DNA of 7,577 bases from Paracoccaceae bacterium (GCA_019090405.1 JAHRVZ010000277.1:1-7577), one strand, 5' to 3'. Counted from the first letter of the stretch, positions 1 to 6,700 are shown. Numbers and translations are program-made. Notes: generated by a model not told the origin, from the letters alone.

Positions 1-923
1 AGGGCGGCCTCTTTGATCGAGGGCGGCACCGATTTCAGGCTGGCACGCGAAGCGATGATGATCGTGGGCAATGTCATCAATGACAAAACCAGCCCTCCGA
101 CAAGAGGCGATGATCGCGGCAGGCCCATATAGCCCAGAAAGATAGACAAGCCGAGCAAGCCAAAAACAATGGACGGAACAGCCGCGAGGTTGTTGATGTT
201 AATCTCAATCACCGACGATATCTTGTTGTCCGGCGCGAATTCTTCAAGATAGGTAGCCGCGGCGACCCCTATAGGAAAAGACAGCAGGAAACATACGCTT
301 AGCGAAAATGCCGACCCGACCAAAGCCGCAAGAATCCCGGCAATTTCAGGTTCGCGGCTGTCTCCGTTGGTGAAAAACCCCCAATTGGCGACGGTGCGGA
401 TTTGTCCATTGGCATCTAGCTGGTCTATCCAGGAAATCTCGTCGTTCGAGATTCTGCGCTGATCTTCGGGCAGACTGGTATCTGTTTCTCCCCGAACATA
501 AAGGCTGACGTCATCCGACGCCGTCAGCCATAGCATCTGTGTCGTACCCAGAAGATCGGGTTTGTCCTGTACTGTTTTCTTCAGCTCGAAACTGCCTTCC
601 GGACTGACCAGACGGTACAATTTCTTTTTCTGCGACCTTTTGGTGACGTCAGTGAATTCGCTACGCAGACCCTTTTTGATGATCGTACCAAAGCTGGCAT
701 CAGCGATGTTATCGGGATCAACGTTCTTTGTTGTCAGATCAACAGGCACCTCGATCTGAACCAGCAGAAAGGCACCTGTCGCGTTTATTGCAATTGTGAT
801 GACCATCCAGGCCAAAAAGGCCAATGACAGCAGAATGGCCAAACGTCCCGTCCACTGAAACCGCTTTTCTGCGCGATGGCGTGATCCGAGGTTGAACCCG
901 GCCTGGTTGGTAAAATCAATCAT
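1..923 (-). CDS. pstA: Phosphate ABC transporter permease PstA, 3' end cut by window edge
   Basis: One of the two inner-membrane permeases of the high-affinity PstSCAB phosphate importer. The frame is open from ATG at 923 to base 1, giving 307 residues with the C-terminus missing. A first membrane segment lies at about residues 28-50. A hydrophilic stretch of roughly 130 residues follows (about 57-188, probably periplasmic), then hydrophobic segments at about 193-222, 246-270 and 273-290. The last visible residues, SLKSVPPSIKEAA, are the start of the EAA loop that contacts the PstB ATPase, so the sequence stops inside that motif. The long insert after the first segment matches the DUF3333-type N-terminus I recall for alphaproteobacterial PstA; classical PstA lacks it. 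The start codon overlaps the end of pstC by 8 bases, which suggests translational coupling. Identity is well supported by the fold, the EAA loop and the neighbours. Confidence 0.93.
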   Translation of the reverse strand, partial: MIDFTNQAGFNLGSRHRAEKRFQWTGRLAILLSLAFLAWMVITIAINATGAFLLVQIEVPVDLTTKNVDPDNIADASFGTIIKKGLRSEFTDVTKRSQKKKLYRLVSPEGSFELKKTVQDKPDLLGTTQMLWLTASDDVSLYVRGETDTSLPEDQRRISNDEISWIDQLDANGQIRTVANWGFFTNGDSREPEIAGILAALVGSAFSLSVCFLLSFPIGVAAATYLEEFAPDNKISSVIEININNLAAVPSIVFGLLGLSIFLGYMGLPRSSPLVGGLVLSLMTLPTIIIASRASLKSVPPSIKEAA

Positions 924-1866
924 ATTGCTCACGATATTTACGGGTGATCCAATGGGCGGCGATGTTCAGACACAGGGTAATCAGGAACAACAGCAGACCC
1001 AGTGCAAACGCCGATAGGGTCTTGGCGCTGTCAAATTCCTGATCGCCGGTCAAAAGAGAGACAATTTGCGCCGTTATCGTGGTCACAGCGTCCAGCGGAT
1101 TCAGCGTTAGTTTTGCCGCCAGACCCGCGGCCATTACAACGATCATCGTCTCACCAATCGCCCGTGACACGGCCAGCAAAAGCGACCCCGATACGCCGGG
1201 CAATGCGGCCGGCATGATGACCTTGCGGATAGTTTCTGACTGAGTCGCCCCCAATCCCAAAGAGGCGTCTCGCAATGATTGCGGCACTGCATTTATTGCG
1301 TCATCCGACAGCGACGAGATAAGCGGCACGATCATGAATCCCATCACAACCCCCGCAGCCAAAGCGCTTTCAGACGCGATCTCAAGCCCAAGCTCGCCAC
1401 CGGTCATGCGGATGAATGGGGCAACCGTGAGGGCCGCAAAGAAACCGTAAACAACGGTAGGGATACCTGCCAGAAGCTCTAGCGTGGGCTTAACCCAATC
1501 CCGTGTTCTTTTGGACGCATATTCAGACAGGTAGACGGCTGAAATCAGACCCAAAGGAGTGGCCACCACCATGGCGATGGCACTGATCAATAGCGTACCA
1601 TTGATTAGGGGAATAGCCCCGAAACTGCCCTCGGATCCAACCTGATCTGACCTGATCGCAGTTTGCGGCGACCATTCCAGCCCAAAGAGGAAATCGCTTA
1701 GGGGAACTTTGTTCAGGAACCTGATTGTTTCAAACAAAAGTGACAGAACAATTCCTACGGTCACCAAAATAGCAGCGGCGGCGGCAATTCCCAAAACCCA
1801 GACGACAATCCGCTCAAACGAGATCAGCCTTGCCGGGCGTAACAAATCAATTGAAGAATTCGACAT
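916..1866 (-). CDS. pstC: Phosphate ABC transporter permease PstC
   Basis: Second inner-membrane permease of the Pst phosphate importer. The 316 residues include a membrane segment at about 20-46 and a short periplasmic stretch with the family-typical FGLEWSP (61-67). A permease core runs from about 83 to 308. The EAA loop is visible at about 197-225 (SLRDASLGLGATQSETIRKV then MPAALPG), and the conserved RAIGE (R235, E239) follows; Arg and Glu in this motif are known to matter for transport in the E. coli homologue. Length is close to E. coli PstC (about 319 aa). Many alphaproteobacterial PstC proteins, as I recall, carry an extra N-terminal block of well over 100 residues; here pstS ends 60 bases upstream, leaving no room for one. 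A G-rich stretch (GGGGG about 4 bases before ATG) is the only Shine-Dalgarno-like signal. The end overlaps pstA. Confidence 0.96.
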   Translation of the reverse strand: MSNSSIDLLRPARLISFERIVVWVLGIAAAAAILVTVGIVLSLLFETIRFLNKVPLSDFLFGLEWSPQTAIRSDQVGSEGSFGAIPLINGTLLISAIAMVVATPLGLISAVYLSEYASKRTRDWVKPTLELLAGIPTVVYGFFAALTVAPFIRMTGGELGLEIASESALAAGVVMGFMIVPLISSLSDDAINAVPQSLRDASLGLGATQSETIRKVIMPAALPGVSGSLLLAVSRAIGETMIVVMAAGLAAKLTLNPLDAVTTITAQIVSLLTGDQEFDSAKTLSAFALGLLLFLITLCLNIAAHWITRKYREQYD

Positions 1867-1888
1867 GCGGCCCCCAGAACCTAAATGG

Positions 1889-1918
1889 AAAGGCGGGACC
1901 AGAACCGGTCCCGCCTTT
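1889..1918 (-). promoter_or_regulatory. Strong intergenic hairpin between pstS and pstC
   Basis: A perfect inverted repeat with 12-bp arms AAAGGCGGGACC and GGTCCCGCCTTT around a 6-base loop begins 8 bases past the pstS stop. On the transcribed strand the stem ends in TTT and is followed by CCATTTAGG, so there is no long U-run as in a full intrinsic terminator. It most likely acts as a partial terminator or an mRNA-stabilising 3' structure that gives more PstS than permease. A binding protein is usually needed in excess, and hairpins at this position are known from other ABC importer operons. The structure is seen directly; the role is inferred. Confidence 0.8.
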
Positions 1919-1926
1919 GATTTCGA

Positions 1927-2964
1927 CTATTTTTGCAGAAGCTCAAGACCGTTGATCTTCATGCCCCATTGTTCGCGAACATCGTCACCCAGCGGGATCA
2001 GACCCTTGTCGACAAGATAGCCATCTTCGCCCCATGTATCTTCGTGGGTAAACTCGGCCAGAAATGCTTCGATCCCCGGAACCATCCCGATGTGTGCCTT
2101 CTTTACGTAGAAATAAAGCGAGCGGGCAATTGGGTAATTACCGTCGGCAATCTCTTCGAACTCAGGCGTAACACCGTTGACAACCGAACCCTGAACTTTG
2201 TCGCTGTTTTGCTCAAGAAAGCTGTAACCAAAGATGCCGAACGCGGCGGGATTGGCTTGCAATTTCTGTACGATCAGATTGTCGTTCTCGCCGGCTTCTA
2301 CATAGGCACCGTCCTCGCGGATCGTGTGACATAGCGCCTTATAGGCCGATTTATCTTGCTTTTTCAGCGCCTTGACCCAGTCGAATGTCTTGCAGCCACC
2401 CTCAAGTGCCAGTTCAGCAAAGGCGTCGCGGGTTCCGGATGTTGGTGGTGGTCCCAGAACCTCGATTTTGATCGCCGGAAGATCAGGGTTGATCTCGTTC
2501 CACATGATGTAGGGATTGGGCATCGTCGCGCCGTCATCCGTGGGAACTTCTTTGGCGAGGGCCAGGAAAATTTCGCGGGTGCTGATGTCCATTCTGCCAG
2601 CATCGCGTGAATTGGCCAGGACGATGCCATCAAAGCCGATCTTTGCTTCGATGATTTCAGTCACACCATTGGCCGCACATTTTTCGACCTCTGAATCCTT
2701 GATCCGACGCGATGCATTGGTGATATCCGGAGTGCCCTCACCAACGCCTCCGCAAAACAGTTTCAGCCCACCGCCGGAACCGGTGCTTTCAACGACGGGG
2801 GTTTTAAATTCGCTCGACTTGCCGAACCGTTCGGCCACAGTCGTCGAGAAAGGAAACACTGTAGAGGATCCCACAATGTTGATTTGGTCACGTGCAAGTG
2901 CCGGTGACGCAAAGGCGATCGCAGCAAATAGTACTGCAGCTGAAGATGAACAGCGTTTAGACAT
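1927..2964 (-). CDS. pstS: Periplasmic phosphate-binding protein PstS
   Basis: Substrate-binding protein that captures phosphate in the periplasm and delivers it to PstC/PstA. The 345 residues start with a Sec signal peptide: KR at 3-4, a hydrophobic core at about 9-20, and a PALA/R cleavage site after residue 24. The mature protein opens with INIVGSSTVFPF, the phosphate-loop signature of PstS. It is followed by the glycine-rich ESTGSGGGLKLF and later TSGTRDAF, whose Ser, Gly, Thr and Arg fit the second phosphate-contacting loop. The ATG start is supported by AAGGAG at 2980-2975, ten bases upstream. A Pho box lies about 88 bases upstream, so PhoB control under phosphate limitation is expected. 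It is the first gene of the pstSCA run. No lipobox is present, so a soluble periplasmic form is expected. Confidence 0.97.
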   Translation of the reverse strand: MSKRCSSSAAVLFAAIAFASPALARDQINIVGSSTVFPFSTTVAERFGKSSEFKTPVVESTGSGGGLKLFCGGVGEGTPDITNASRRIKDSEVEKCAANGVTEIIEAKIGFDGIVLANSRDAGRMDISTREIFLALAKEVPTDDGATMPNPYIMWNEINPDLPAIKIEVLGPPPTSGTRDAFAELALEGGCKTFDWVKALKKQDKSAYKALCHTIREDGAYVEAGENDNLIVQKLQANPAAFGIFGYSFLEQNSDKVQGSVVNGVTPEFEEIADGNYPIARSLYFYVKKAHIGMVPGIEAFLAEFTHEDTWGEDGYLVDKGLIPLGDDVREQWGMKINGLELLQK

Positions 2965-2974
2965 AAGACATCGT

Positions 2975-2980
2975 CTCCTT
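2975..2980 (-). promoter_or_regulatory. pstS ribosome binding site
   Basis: AAGGAG on the minus strand, ten bases before the pstS ATG. It is the best Shine-Dalgarno match in the phosphate block and fixes the pstS start. Confidence 0.75.
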
Positions 2981-2993
2981 GAATGTCAAAAAT

Positions 2994-3015
2994 GTTCCGT
3001 ATGGAACGACAGTTC
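2994..3015 (-). repeat. Two overlapping short inverted repeats in the pstS leader
   Basis: GTTCC/GGAAC (2994-2998 and 3003-3007, 4-base gap) and GAAC/GTTC (3004-3007 and 3012-3015, 4-base gap) share the middle arm. In the pstS 5' leader they could form alternative small hairpins. The arms are short and could be chance. Confidence 0.3.
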
Positions 3016-3051
3016 ATTCGCGCGGGAATGATTCAGGATTACGACGGTTTT

Positions 3052-3069
3052 GTAACAGTTAAATGACAG
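3052..3069 (-). promoter_or_regulatory. Pho box (PhoB binding site) of the pst operon
   Basis: On the minus strand the site reads CTGTCAT TTAA CTGTTAC. These are two 7-bp half-sites with a 4-bp AT-only spacer, matching the established PhoB box (CTGTCAT-N4-CTGTCAT/C) at every position but one. It sits between the phoR stop (3076) and pstS (2964) and points towards pstS, so it should replace a -35 element. The best -10 candidate downstream is CGTAAT, 8 bases after the box; it is weak (4 of 6) and slightly closer than the usual spacing. The box is clear; the exact start of transcription is not. Confidence 0.88.
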
Positions 3070-3075
3070 ATACGA

Positions 3076-4218
3076 TTATTCGGTAATTTTTTTCACCGGC
3101 AGGTAAAATCGAAACTCTGATCCCTCACCAAGAGTGCTTTTGATCTCTAATTTGCCGCGGTGACGTAGCAGAATATGTTTCACAATCGCCAGTCCAAGCC
3201 CTGTTCCACCAACGTTACGTGAATGGCTTTTGTCTATCCTGTAGAATCTCTCGGTGAGTCTGGGGATCTCGTTGGCAGGGATGCCTTCGCCCTCATCAGA
3301 CACAGAAACACAAACAGCGGGTTTGCCCAATGGATTGTCGCCATTTTCAACGTGGGCGCGCAACTGAATCACCCCACCATCGCGGCTGTAGACTGCTGCG
3401 TTTTCAAGCAGGTTGATCAACACTCGTACAAGATCGTCATGGTTTCCTGCAACGTCAGGCAACGGCGTACTTGTGCTTACGTCAAGCGTTTTGCCATGTT
3501 TCGTGATAAAAGTGAGCGCCGATTCCCCGGCCTGTTTGATAATCTGGTTAACGTCTACGATTTTCTTGGGAGCGCGGCGCTTTTTCACTTCGACCTGGGA
3601 CAGCGACAGCAGGTCACGCACAAGATGTGTCATGCGTGTAACTTCTTTTTCCATCATGGTCAGAAACAGTTTTTGCGCGTCAGGATCGTCGCTTGCTGAC
3701 CCCTGAAGCGTTTCGACAAAACCTGAAATTGCCGTCAGCGGTGACCGAATCTCATGCGAGACATTGGCGACGAAATCGCTGCGCATTGCTTTGACATCTC
3801 GCAACGACGACCGGTCTTCAAATGTGACAACCAAGGAAATGTTGTTGGTGTTGTCTGCAGGGTCGATGGGTCTGATTATTGCCATGAATTCGGTCTTGAA
3901 TTCTTTTTTCAAGGTCACTTTTGCCTTGGACTCTTGACCGGTTTCAATCGCCAAATTCAACGCTTTTCTAAGGCCACGTTTTTTTGAAATGACGGCTTCA
4001 AAACTAGAAGTCTGATCAAGAATCGTCAAAAATCTGCGCGCTTCGCTGTTTGCGGTTACGATCCGAAGGTTGGAATCCAAACCAACAACGGGAACCGCGA
4101 TGGCATCAAATACGCTTGAAATACTGGTTGCTTTATCTTTGATTGGTTTCAATTGCCCAGCCCTGTTCTGCCCAGCCCTGTTCTGGTTGTCTAGGCAATC
4201 TGTTTCTGAATTCCCCAA
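3076..4218 (-). CDS. phoR: Phosphate-regulon sensor histidine kinase PhoR
   Basis: Histidine kinase that phosphorylates PhoB when phosphate is scarce, probably gated by the Pst transporter and PhoU. The 380 residues hold a PAS-like region (about 33-115, with VFDAIAVPVVGLDSNLRIV typical of roseobacter-type PhoR), a HisKA dimerisation domain with the H-box VSHEIRSP (H155), and a HATPase domain with N-box NLLEN (269-273), G1 box DEGEGIP (308-314) and G2 box GGTGLGL (337-343). There is no membrane segment, unlike E. coli PhoR, so it should be cytosolic or recruited by partners. The first possible start after an upstream in-frame stop is TTG at 4218, with no good Shine-Dalgarno. No in-frame ATG occurs until residue 112, inside the PAS region. 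A second TTG at residue 23 is an alternative. The first 22 residues contain a duplicated AGQNR and look dispensable. Confidence 0.93.
   Translation of the reverse strand: MGNSETDCLDNQNRAGQNRAGQLKPIKDKATSISSVFDAIAVPVVGLDSNLRIVTANSEARRFLTILDQTSSFEAVISKKRGLRKALNLAIETGQESKAKVTLKKEFKTEFMAIIRPIDPADNTNNISLVVTFEDRSSLRDVKAMRSDFVANVSHEIRSPLTAISGFVETLQGSASDDPDAQKLFLTMMEKEVTRMTHLVRDLLSLSQVEVKKRRAPKKIVDVNQIIKQAGESALTFITKHGKTLDVSTSTPLPDVAGNHDDLVRVLINLLENAAVYSRDGGVIQLRAHVENGDNPLGKPAVCVSVSDEGEGIPANEIPRLTERFYRIDKSHSRNVGGTGLGLAIVKHILLRHRGKLEIKSTLGEGSEFRFYLPVKKITE
4155..4184 (-). repeat. 15-bp perfect tandem duplication inside the 5' end of phoR
   Basis: On the plus strand GCCCAGCCCTGTTCT occurs twice back to back (4155-4169 and 4170-4184). 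It is in frame and duplicates five residues of the PhoR N-terminus (NRAGQ NRAGQ at about 13-22). The perfect identity suggests a recent slippage event. Confidence 0.9.
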
Positions 4219-4245
4219 TAAATGCTATAGGTGTTCGAGAAAAAT

Positions 4246-4315
4246 GGCATCCCCTAAAGCAATATCTGTTCAATATTGATCAGACAGGATAACAGGCCGC
4301 TTGCTGAGGGATGCC
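4246..4315. repeat. Long-span inverted repeat in the phoR upstream region
   Basis: GGCATCCC (4246-4253) and GGGATGCC (4308-4315) are perfect 8-bp arms enclosing 54 bases that contain a further palindrome. The outer arms could pair in a transcript running out of the DUF2793 gene or in a phoR leader. Chance occurrence of an 8-bp pair over this distance is not negligible. Confidence 0.4.
4266..4283. promoter_or_regulatory. Near-perfect 18-bp palindrome upstream of phoR, operator candidate
   Basis: CTGTTCAATATTGATCAG is symmetric at 16 of 18 positions, with a perfect TCAATATTGA core and outer CTG/CAG. It lies 47 bases upstream of the phoR start codon, in the 103-base gap between the DUF2793 gene and phoR. 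Its length and symmetry suit a dimeric regulator. I do not recognise a specific family consensus. It could equally be a small stem-loop. Confidence 0.5.
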
Positions 4316-4321
4316 GCTGGA

Positions 4322-5404
4322 TTAGCTATCAATACATAAGGTCAATGTGCCGCCAATGATATCGGTTGATCCGCTGGTAAAGTCCGACACGCTCAGCACA
4401 TCGTTGGCGCTTAATGCGCGAATTTTGGCGTAGGCTTGTCCATTCAGCGCATGCCAGAAATACGGACCTGACTTGCCCACTGGACCTTGCAATTCAACCG
4501 CGCAAAAACTGTGCGAGCCATTGGTAAACGGTAAGGTCAAGGCGATATCATCGGTGGCGACCAGTCCGGACGTACTCAAATTGTTCAGGAAATTGAACAT
4601 CACAGTCACCTGACAGCCGATGCGAACATAAGTAACCGATTTTGGGCTAAGCGACACTGAATTGCCGCTCATGTCGATCAGTGAGGGCGTATAGCTGCCG
4701 GTCTCGTAATGGCTTAGCCGGTTTTCATCGGCCACCCCACCCAGCTTGATACCGCCGGATACTTCGACCTCGGTCAGTTCGGCCAGCCCGCCACTGTTCA
4801 GGCGCAGCGGCGTTTGCCATGTACTGCCATCGGCACTGACTTTGATCGAAAATTCATCCTCTCCGGCAAGCCCCATTTCCGCGCGACCCGACCAGTTGGT
4901 CTGAAACAACAGCGACCCGGTATCGGCGCTGGCTGCTTTATTCAGTTTGAGCTGATGACCATTGCCTTCATGGCTAAGCAGCGTCGCCTCTGATGACACC
5001 GCCAGACGGTTGATGTTATCAGATGTGGTGCCAATACCCACGCCGTCCAGATTTTGCGTATCAACGGTTGGCAAAGACCACGCGCCTGCACTATGCGTTC
5101 GTAACAGGCCATCGCCATGTCCATAAGCACGCCAACCATCAAGAGGGGTGACAAAGACCCAGGCGCCATCAACCCATGCGGCCAGCATGCCATCCTCTCC
5201 AGCCCAATCACCGGTTGCACCGCTTCCAAGTGCCCAAATCGCGCCATCTGTGGGCAGGCCAGGTGGAGTTGTTGCGTCGAACTCTTCGACCACAAGCTGT
5301 ACTAGAATATCAAGGCGACGCAGAGCTTCGTTGTGCGTGACATGTTTCTGCGATTGGTTTGACTGCATATAAGGCAGGGCAAGGTTGGCGGACGTGTCTG
5401 ACAT
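4322..5404 (-). CDS. DUF2793 protein, spike/tail-fibre-like
   Basis: A 360-residue protein of viral-appendage type. Residues about 8-95 match the DUF2793 family as I know it: ALPYMQSNQSQKHVTHNEALRRLD, then DGAIWALGSGATGDWAG and DGAWVFVTPLDGWRAY. Residues about 128-205 are a beta-rich segment with INRLAVSSEATLL, GSLLFQTNWSGRAEMGLAGEDEFSIKVSADG and TWQTPLRL, typical of tail-fibre or head-spike proteins. The C-terminal part from about 235 (GSYTPSL..., YVRIGCQVTVMF) looks like a beta-sandwich receptor-binding head. DUF2793 proteins include, to my recollection, the head spikes of the Rhodobacter capsulatus gene transfer agent, which bind capsule. No signal peptide or membrane segment is seen. The start is supported by GGAGA at 5415-5411, seven bases before ATG. 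No phage structural gene adjoins it here. Receptor binding is inferred. Confidence 0.8.
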   Translation of the reverse strand: MSDTSANLALPYMQSNQSQKHVTHNEALRRLDILVQLVVEEFDATTPPGLPTDGAIWALGSGATGDWAGEDGMLAAWVDGAWVFVTPLDGWRAYGHGDGLLRTHSAGAWSLPTVDTQNLDGVGIGTTSDNINRLAVSSEATLLSHEGNGHQLKLNKAASADTGSLLFQTNWSGRAEMGLAGEDEFSIKVSADGSTWQTPLRLNSGGLAELTEVEVSGGIKLGGVADENRLSHYETGSYTPSLIDMSGNSVSLSPKSVTYVRIGCQVTVMFNFLNNLSTSGLVATDDIALTLPFTNGSHSFCAVELQGPVGKSGPYFWHALNGQAYAKIRALSANDVLSVSDFTSGSTDIIGGTLTLCIDS

Positions 5405-5410
5405 GGGTTT

Positions 5411-5415
5411 TCTCC
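5411..5415 (-). promoter_or_regulatory. Ribosome binding site of the DUF2793 gene
   Basis: GGAGA seven bases before the ATG at 5404. The 124-base gap between glf and this gene shows no convincing promoter or terminator, so whether the gene is cotranscribed with glf is open. Confidence 0.6.
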
Positions 5416-5528
5416 GGGCTGTGGTTTGCCAGAGTGTTTCGCTGTCACCTGAAGATAAACTTATCCCGCCGTACGCTGCCCCTTTTCCTTAGGTAAATAT
5501 GGTCTCACTTCCCGCAACGGCAATCGAA

Positions 5529-6674
5529 TCACAGCGGATTTTGCACAAACGCGGGCAAGGGTGTGCCTGCTTTGGCATGGCTTAGAAAGGCTGTTGCGGT
5601 ATCCATTGCCTCGCGAATAGTCACATCCATATCAAGATAACGATAGGTGCCAAGACGGCCCACAAATGTGACGCCGGATGTGGCGTTGGCCAGCGCCACA
5701 TAGTCCGCCAACAGCGCCTTTTCTTTGACCTGACGGATTGGGTAATAGGGAATGTCGTCCGGATCGGCAGCCCGCGAAAACTCGCGATAGCAAACACTGG
5801 CCTCGTGAGTTTCCCATGGGCTGAAATGTTTATGCTCGGTGATCCGGGTATAAGGTACATCCCGGTCGCCATAGTTCATGACCGCACACCCCTGATAATC
5901 ACCTTCTTCGGTGAATTTTTCAAAATCCAGCGTCCGGTATCCAAGTCGCCCAAGGCGATAATCAAACCAGCCATCCAAGGGACCGGACCAGAACACATGG
6001 TCAAAATCATCCGCCATTTCGGCGGCATAGGCCGTGTTCAGGCTGACGTTGATATTCGGGTGATCCAGAATACTGGCGATCATCGGAGTATAGCCGTTTT
6101 CTGGCATGCCCTGAAACCGATGAAAGAAATAATTGTCGTCATAGTTAAACCGCACCGGCAGGCGTTTTAGGATTGATGCGGGCAATTCCGTGGGCGAACA
6201 ACCCCATTGTTTTTCCGTGTAACCCTTGAAAAACGCAGCATAAAGGTCAGGTCCGACAAAGCGCAACGCCTGTTCTTCAAAGGTCTGTGGATCGGTAATC
6301 GACGTATCAGCCTGATCTTCAAGAAAGGCGCGCGCCTCGTTGGGTCGCAGGGTTTTGCCATAGAATTGATTGATTGTATGCAGGTTGACCGGCAGCGAAT
6401 AAACCGCCCCCTGCGAGGTGGTTTTGACCCGGTTTTTATAGGGCATAAAACGGGTAAATCCGTTGACGTATTCCCAGACCTGCTGATCGTCGGTATGAAA
6501 GATATGCGGTCCATAGACATGCACCATCACTCTGGTGTCTGCATCCCGTTCGGTGTGGCAATTGCCGCCGATATGGTCCCGGCTGTCTATGATCTGAATG
6601 TTGTGTCCGGCCTCGGCCAAAGAACGTCCGATGACAGCCCCTGACAGACCAGCCCCGACAAGAAGAATTTTCAA
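5529..6674 (-). CDS. glf: UDP-galactopyranose mutase
   Basis: Cytosolic flavoenzyme that interconverts UDP-galactopyranose and UDP-galactofuranose, supplying Galf for surface polysaccharide. The 381 residues fit the family length (E. coli 367, Klebsiella 384). The Rossmann FAD motif GAGLSG is at 7-12, followed by IIDSRDHIGGNCHTE. GPHIFHT (55-61) carries the flavin-side histidines. YTEKQWG (152-158) gives the active-site Trp, PVRFNYDDNYF the first active-site Arg (R175), VPYTRITE the second (R277), and GRLGTYRYLDMD (339-350) the C-terminal FAD-binding stretch. All key residues are present, so it should be active. The start is unusual: the codon at 6674 is TTG, an in-frame stop lies only seven codons upstream, and no ATG lies between. 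The good ribosome site belongs to a short leader ORF that overlaps this TTG. Confidence 0.96.
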   Translation of the reverse strand: MKILLVGAGLSGAVIGRSLAEAGHNIQIIDSRDHIGGNCHTERDADTRVMVHVYGPHIFHTDDQQVWEYVNGFTRFMPYKNRVKTTSQGAVYSLPVNLHTINQFYGKTLRPNEARAFLEDQADTSITDPQTFEEQALRFVGPDLYAAFFKGYTEKQWGCSPTELPASILKRLPVRFNYDDNYFFHRFQGMPENGYTPMIASILDHPNINVSLNTAYAAEMADDFDHVFWSGPLDGWFDYRLGRLGYRTLDFEKFTEEGDYQGCAVMNYGDRDVPYTRITEHKHFSPWETHEASVCYREFSRAADPDDIPYYPIRQVKEKALLADYVALANATSGVTFVGRLGTYRYLDMDVTIREAMDTATAFLSHAKAGTPLPAFVQNPL

Positions 6675-6691
6675 ATCATCACCGCTTTCAT
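6671..6691 (-). CDS. Six-residue leader ORF overlapping the glf start (MKAVMI)
   Basis: ATG AAA GCG GTG ATG ATT TGA, preceded by GGAG at 6700-6697 with a 5-base spacer. Its TGA stop overlaps the glf TTG as TTGA, a classic stop-start coupling arrangement. It may therefore load ribosomes for glf. Alternatively it marks the true glf start, separated from the body by a one-base loss in the TTT run: adding a T would give MKAVMILKILLVGAG. The arrangement is seen directly; the function is inferred. Confidence 0.45.
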   Translation of the reverse strand: MKAVMI

Positions 6692-6696
6692 ATCAA

Positions 6697-6700
6697 CTCC
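6697..6700 (-). promoter_or_regulatory. Ribosome binding site for the glf leader
   Basis: GGAG sits 5 bases before the leader ATG but 22 bases before the glf TTG. It is too far from the TTG to serve it directly, which is why coupling or a frameshift is suspected. Confidence 0.6.

Noticed and set aside
1889..1918. Full intrinsic terminator ending the pstS transcript
   Set aside because: The stem is strong but lacks a U-run beyond three bases, and pstC continues 60 bases on with no promoter seen; attenuation or stabilisation is more likely.
1709..2020. 103-aa plus-strand open frame across the pstS-pstC junction
   Set aside because: It lies opposite well-supported pst genes, has no recognisable domain, and crosses the intergenic hairpin; a shadow frame.
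2516..3031. 171-aa plus-strand open frame opposite pstS
   Set aside because: Antisense to a clear pstS, with composition as expected from the complement of a GC-biased gene and no motif.
4283..4300. CTGTTAT followed by CTGTCTGA on the minus strand upstream of phoR, as a second Pho box
   Set aside because: The two CTGT units are 8 bases apart, not the 11 needed for PhoB half-sites, and the second half-site does not match beyond CTGT.
5454..5465. GATAAACTTATC as an operator upstream of the DUF2793 gene
   Set aside because: Only five-base arms around a non-symmetric centre; expected often by chance.
5805..6170. Plus-strand open frames opposite glf (121 and 145 aa)
   Set aside because: The glf frame on the other strand carries every family motif; these are shadows.
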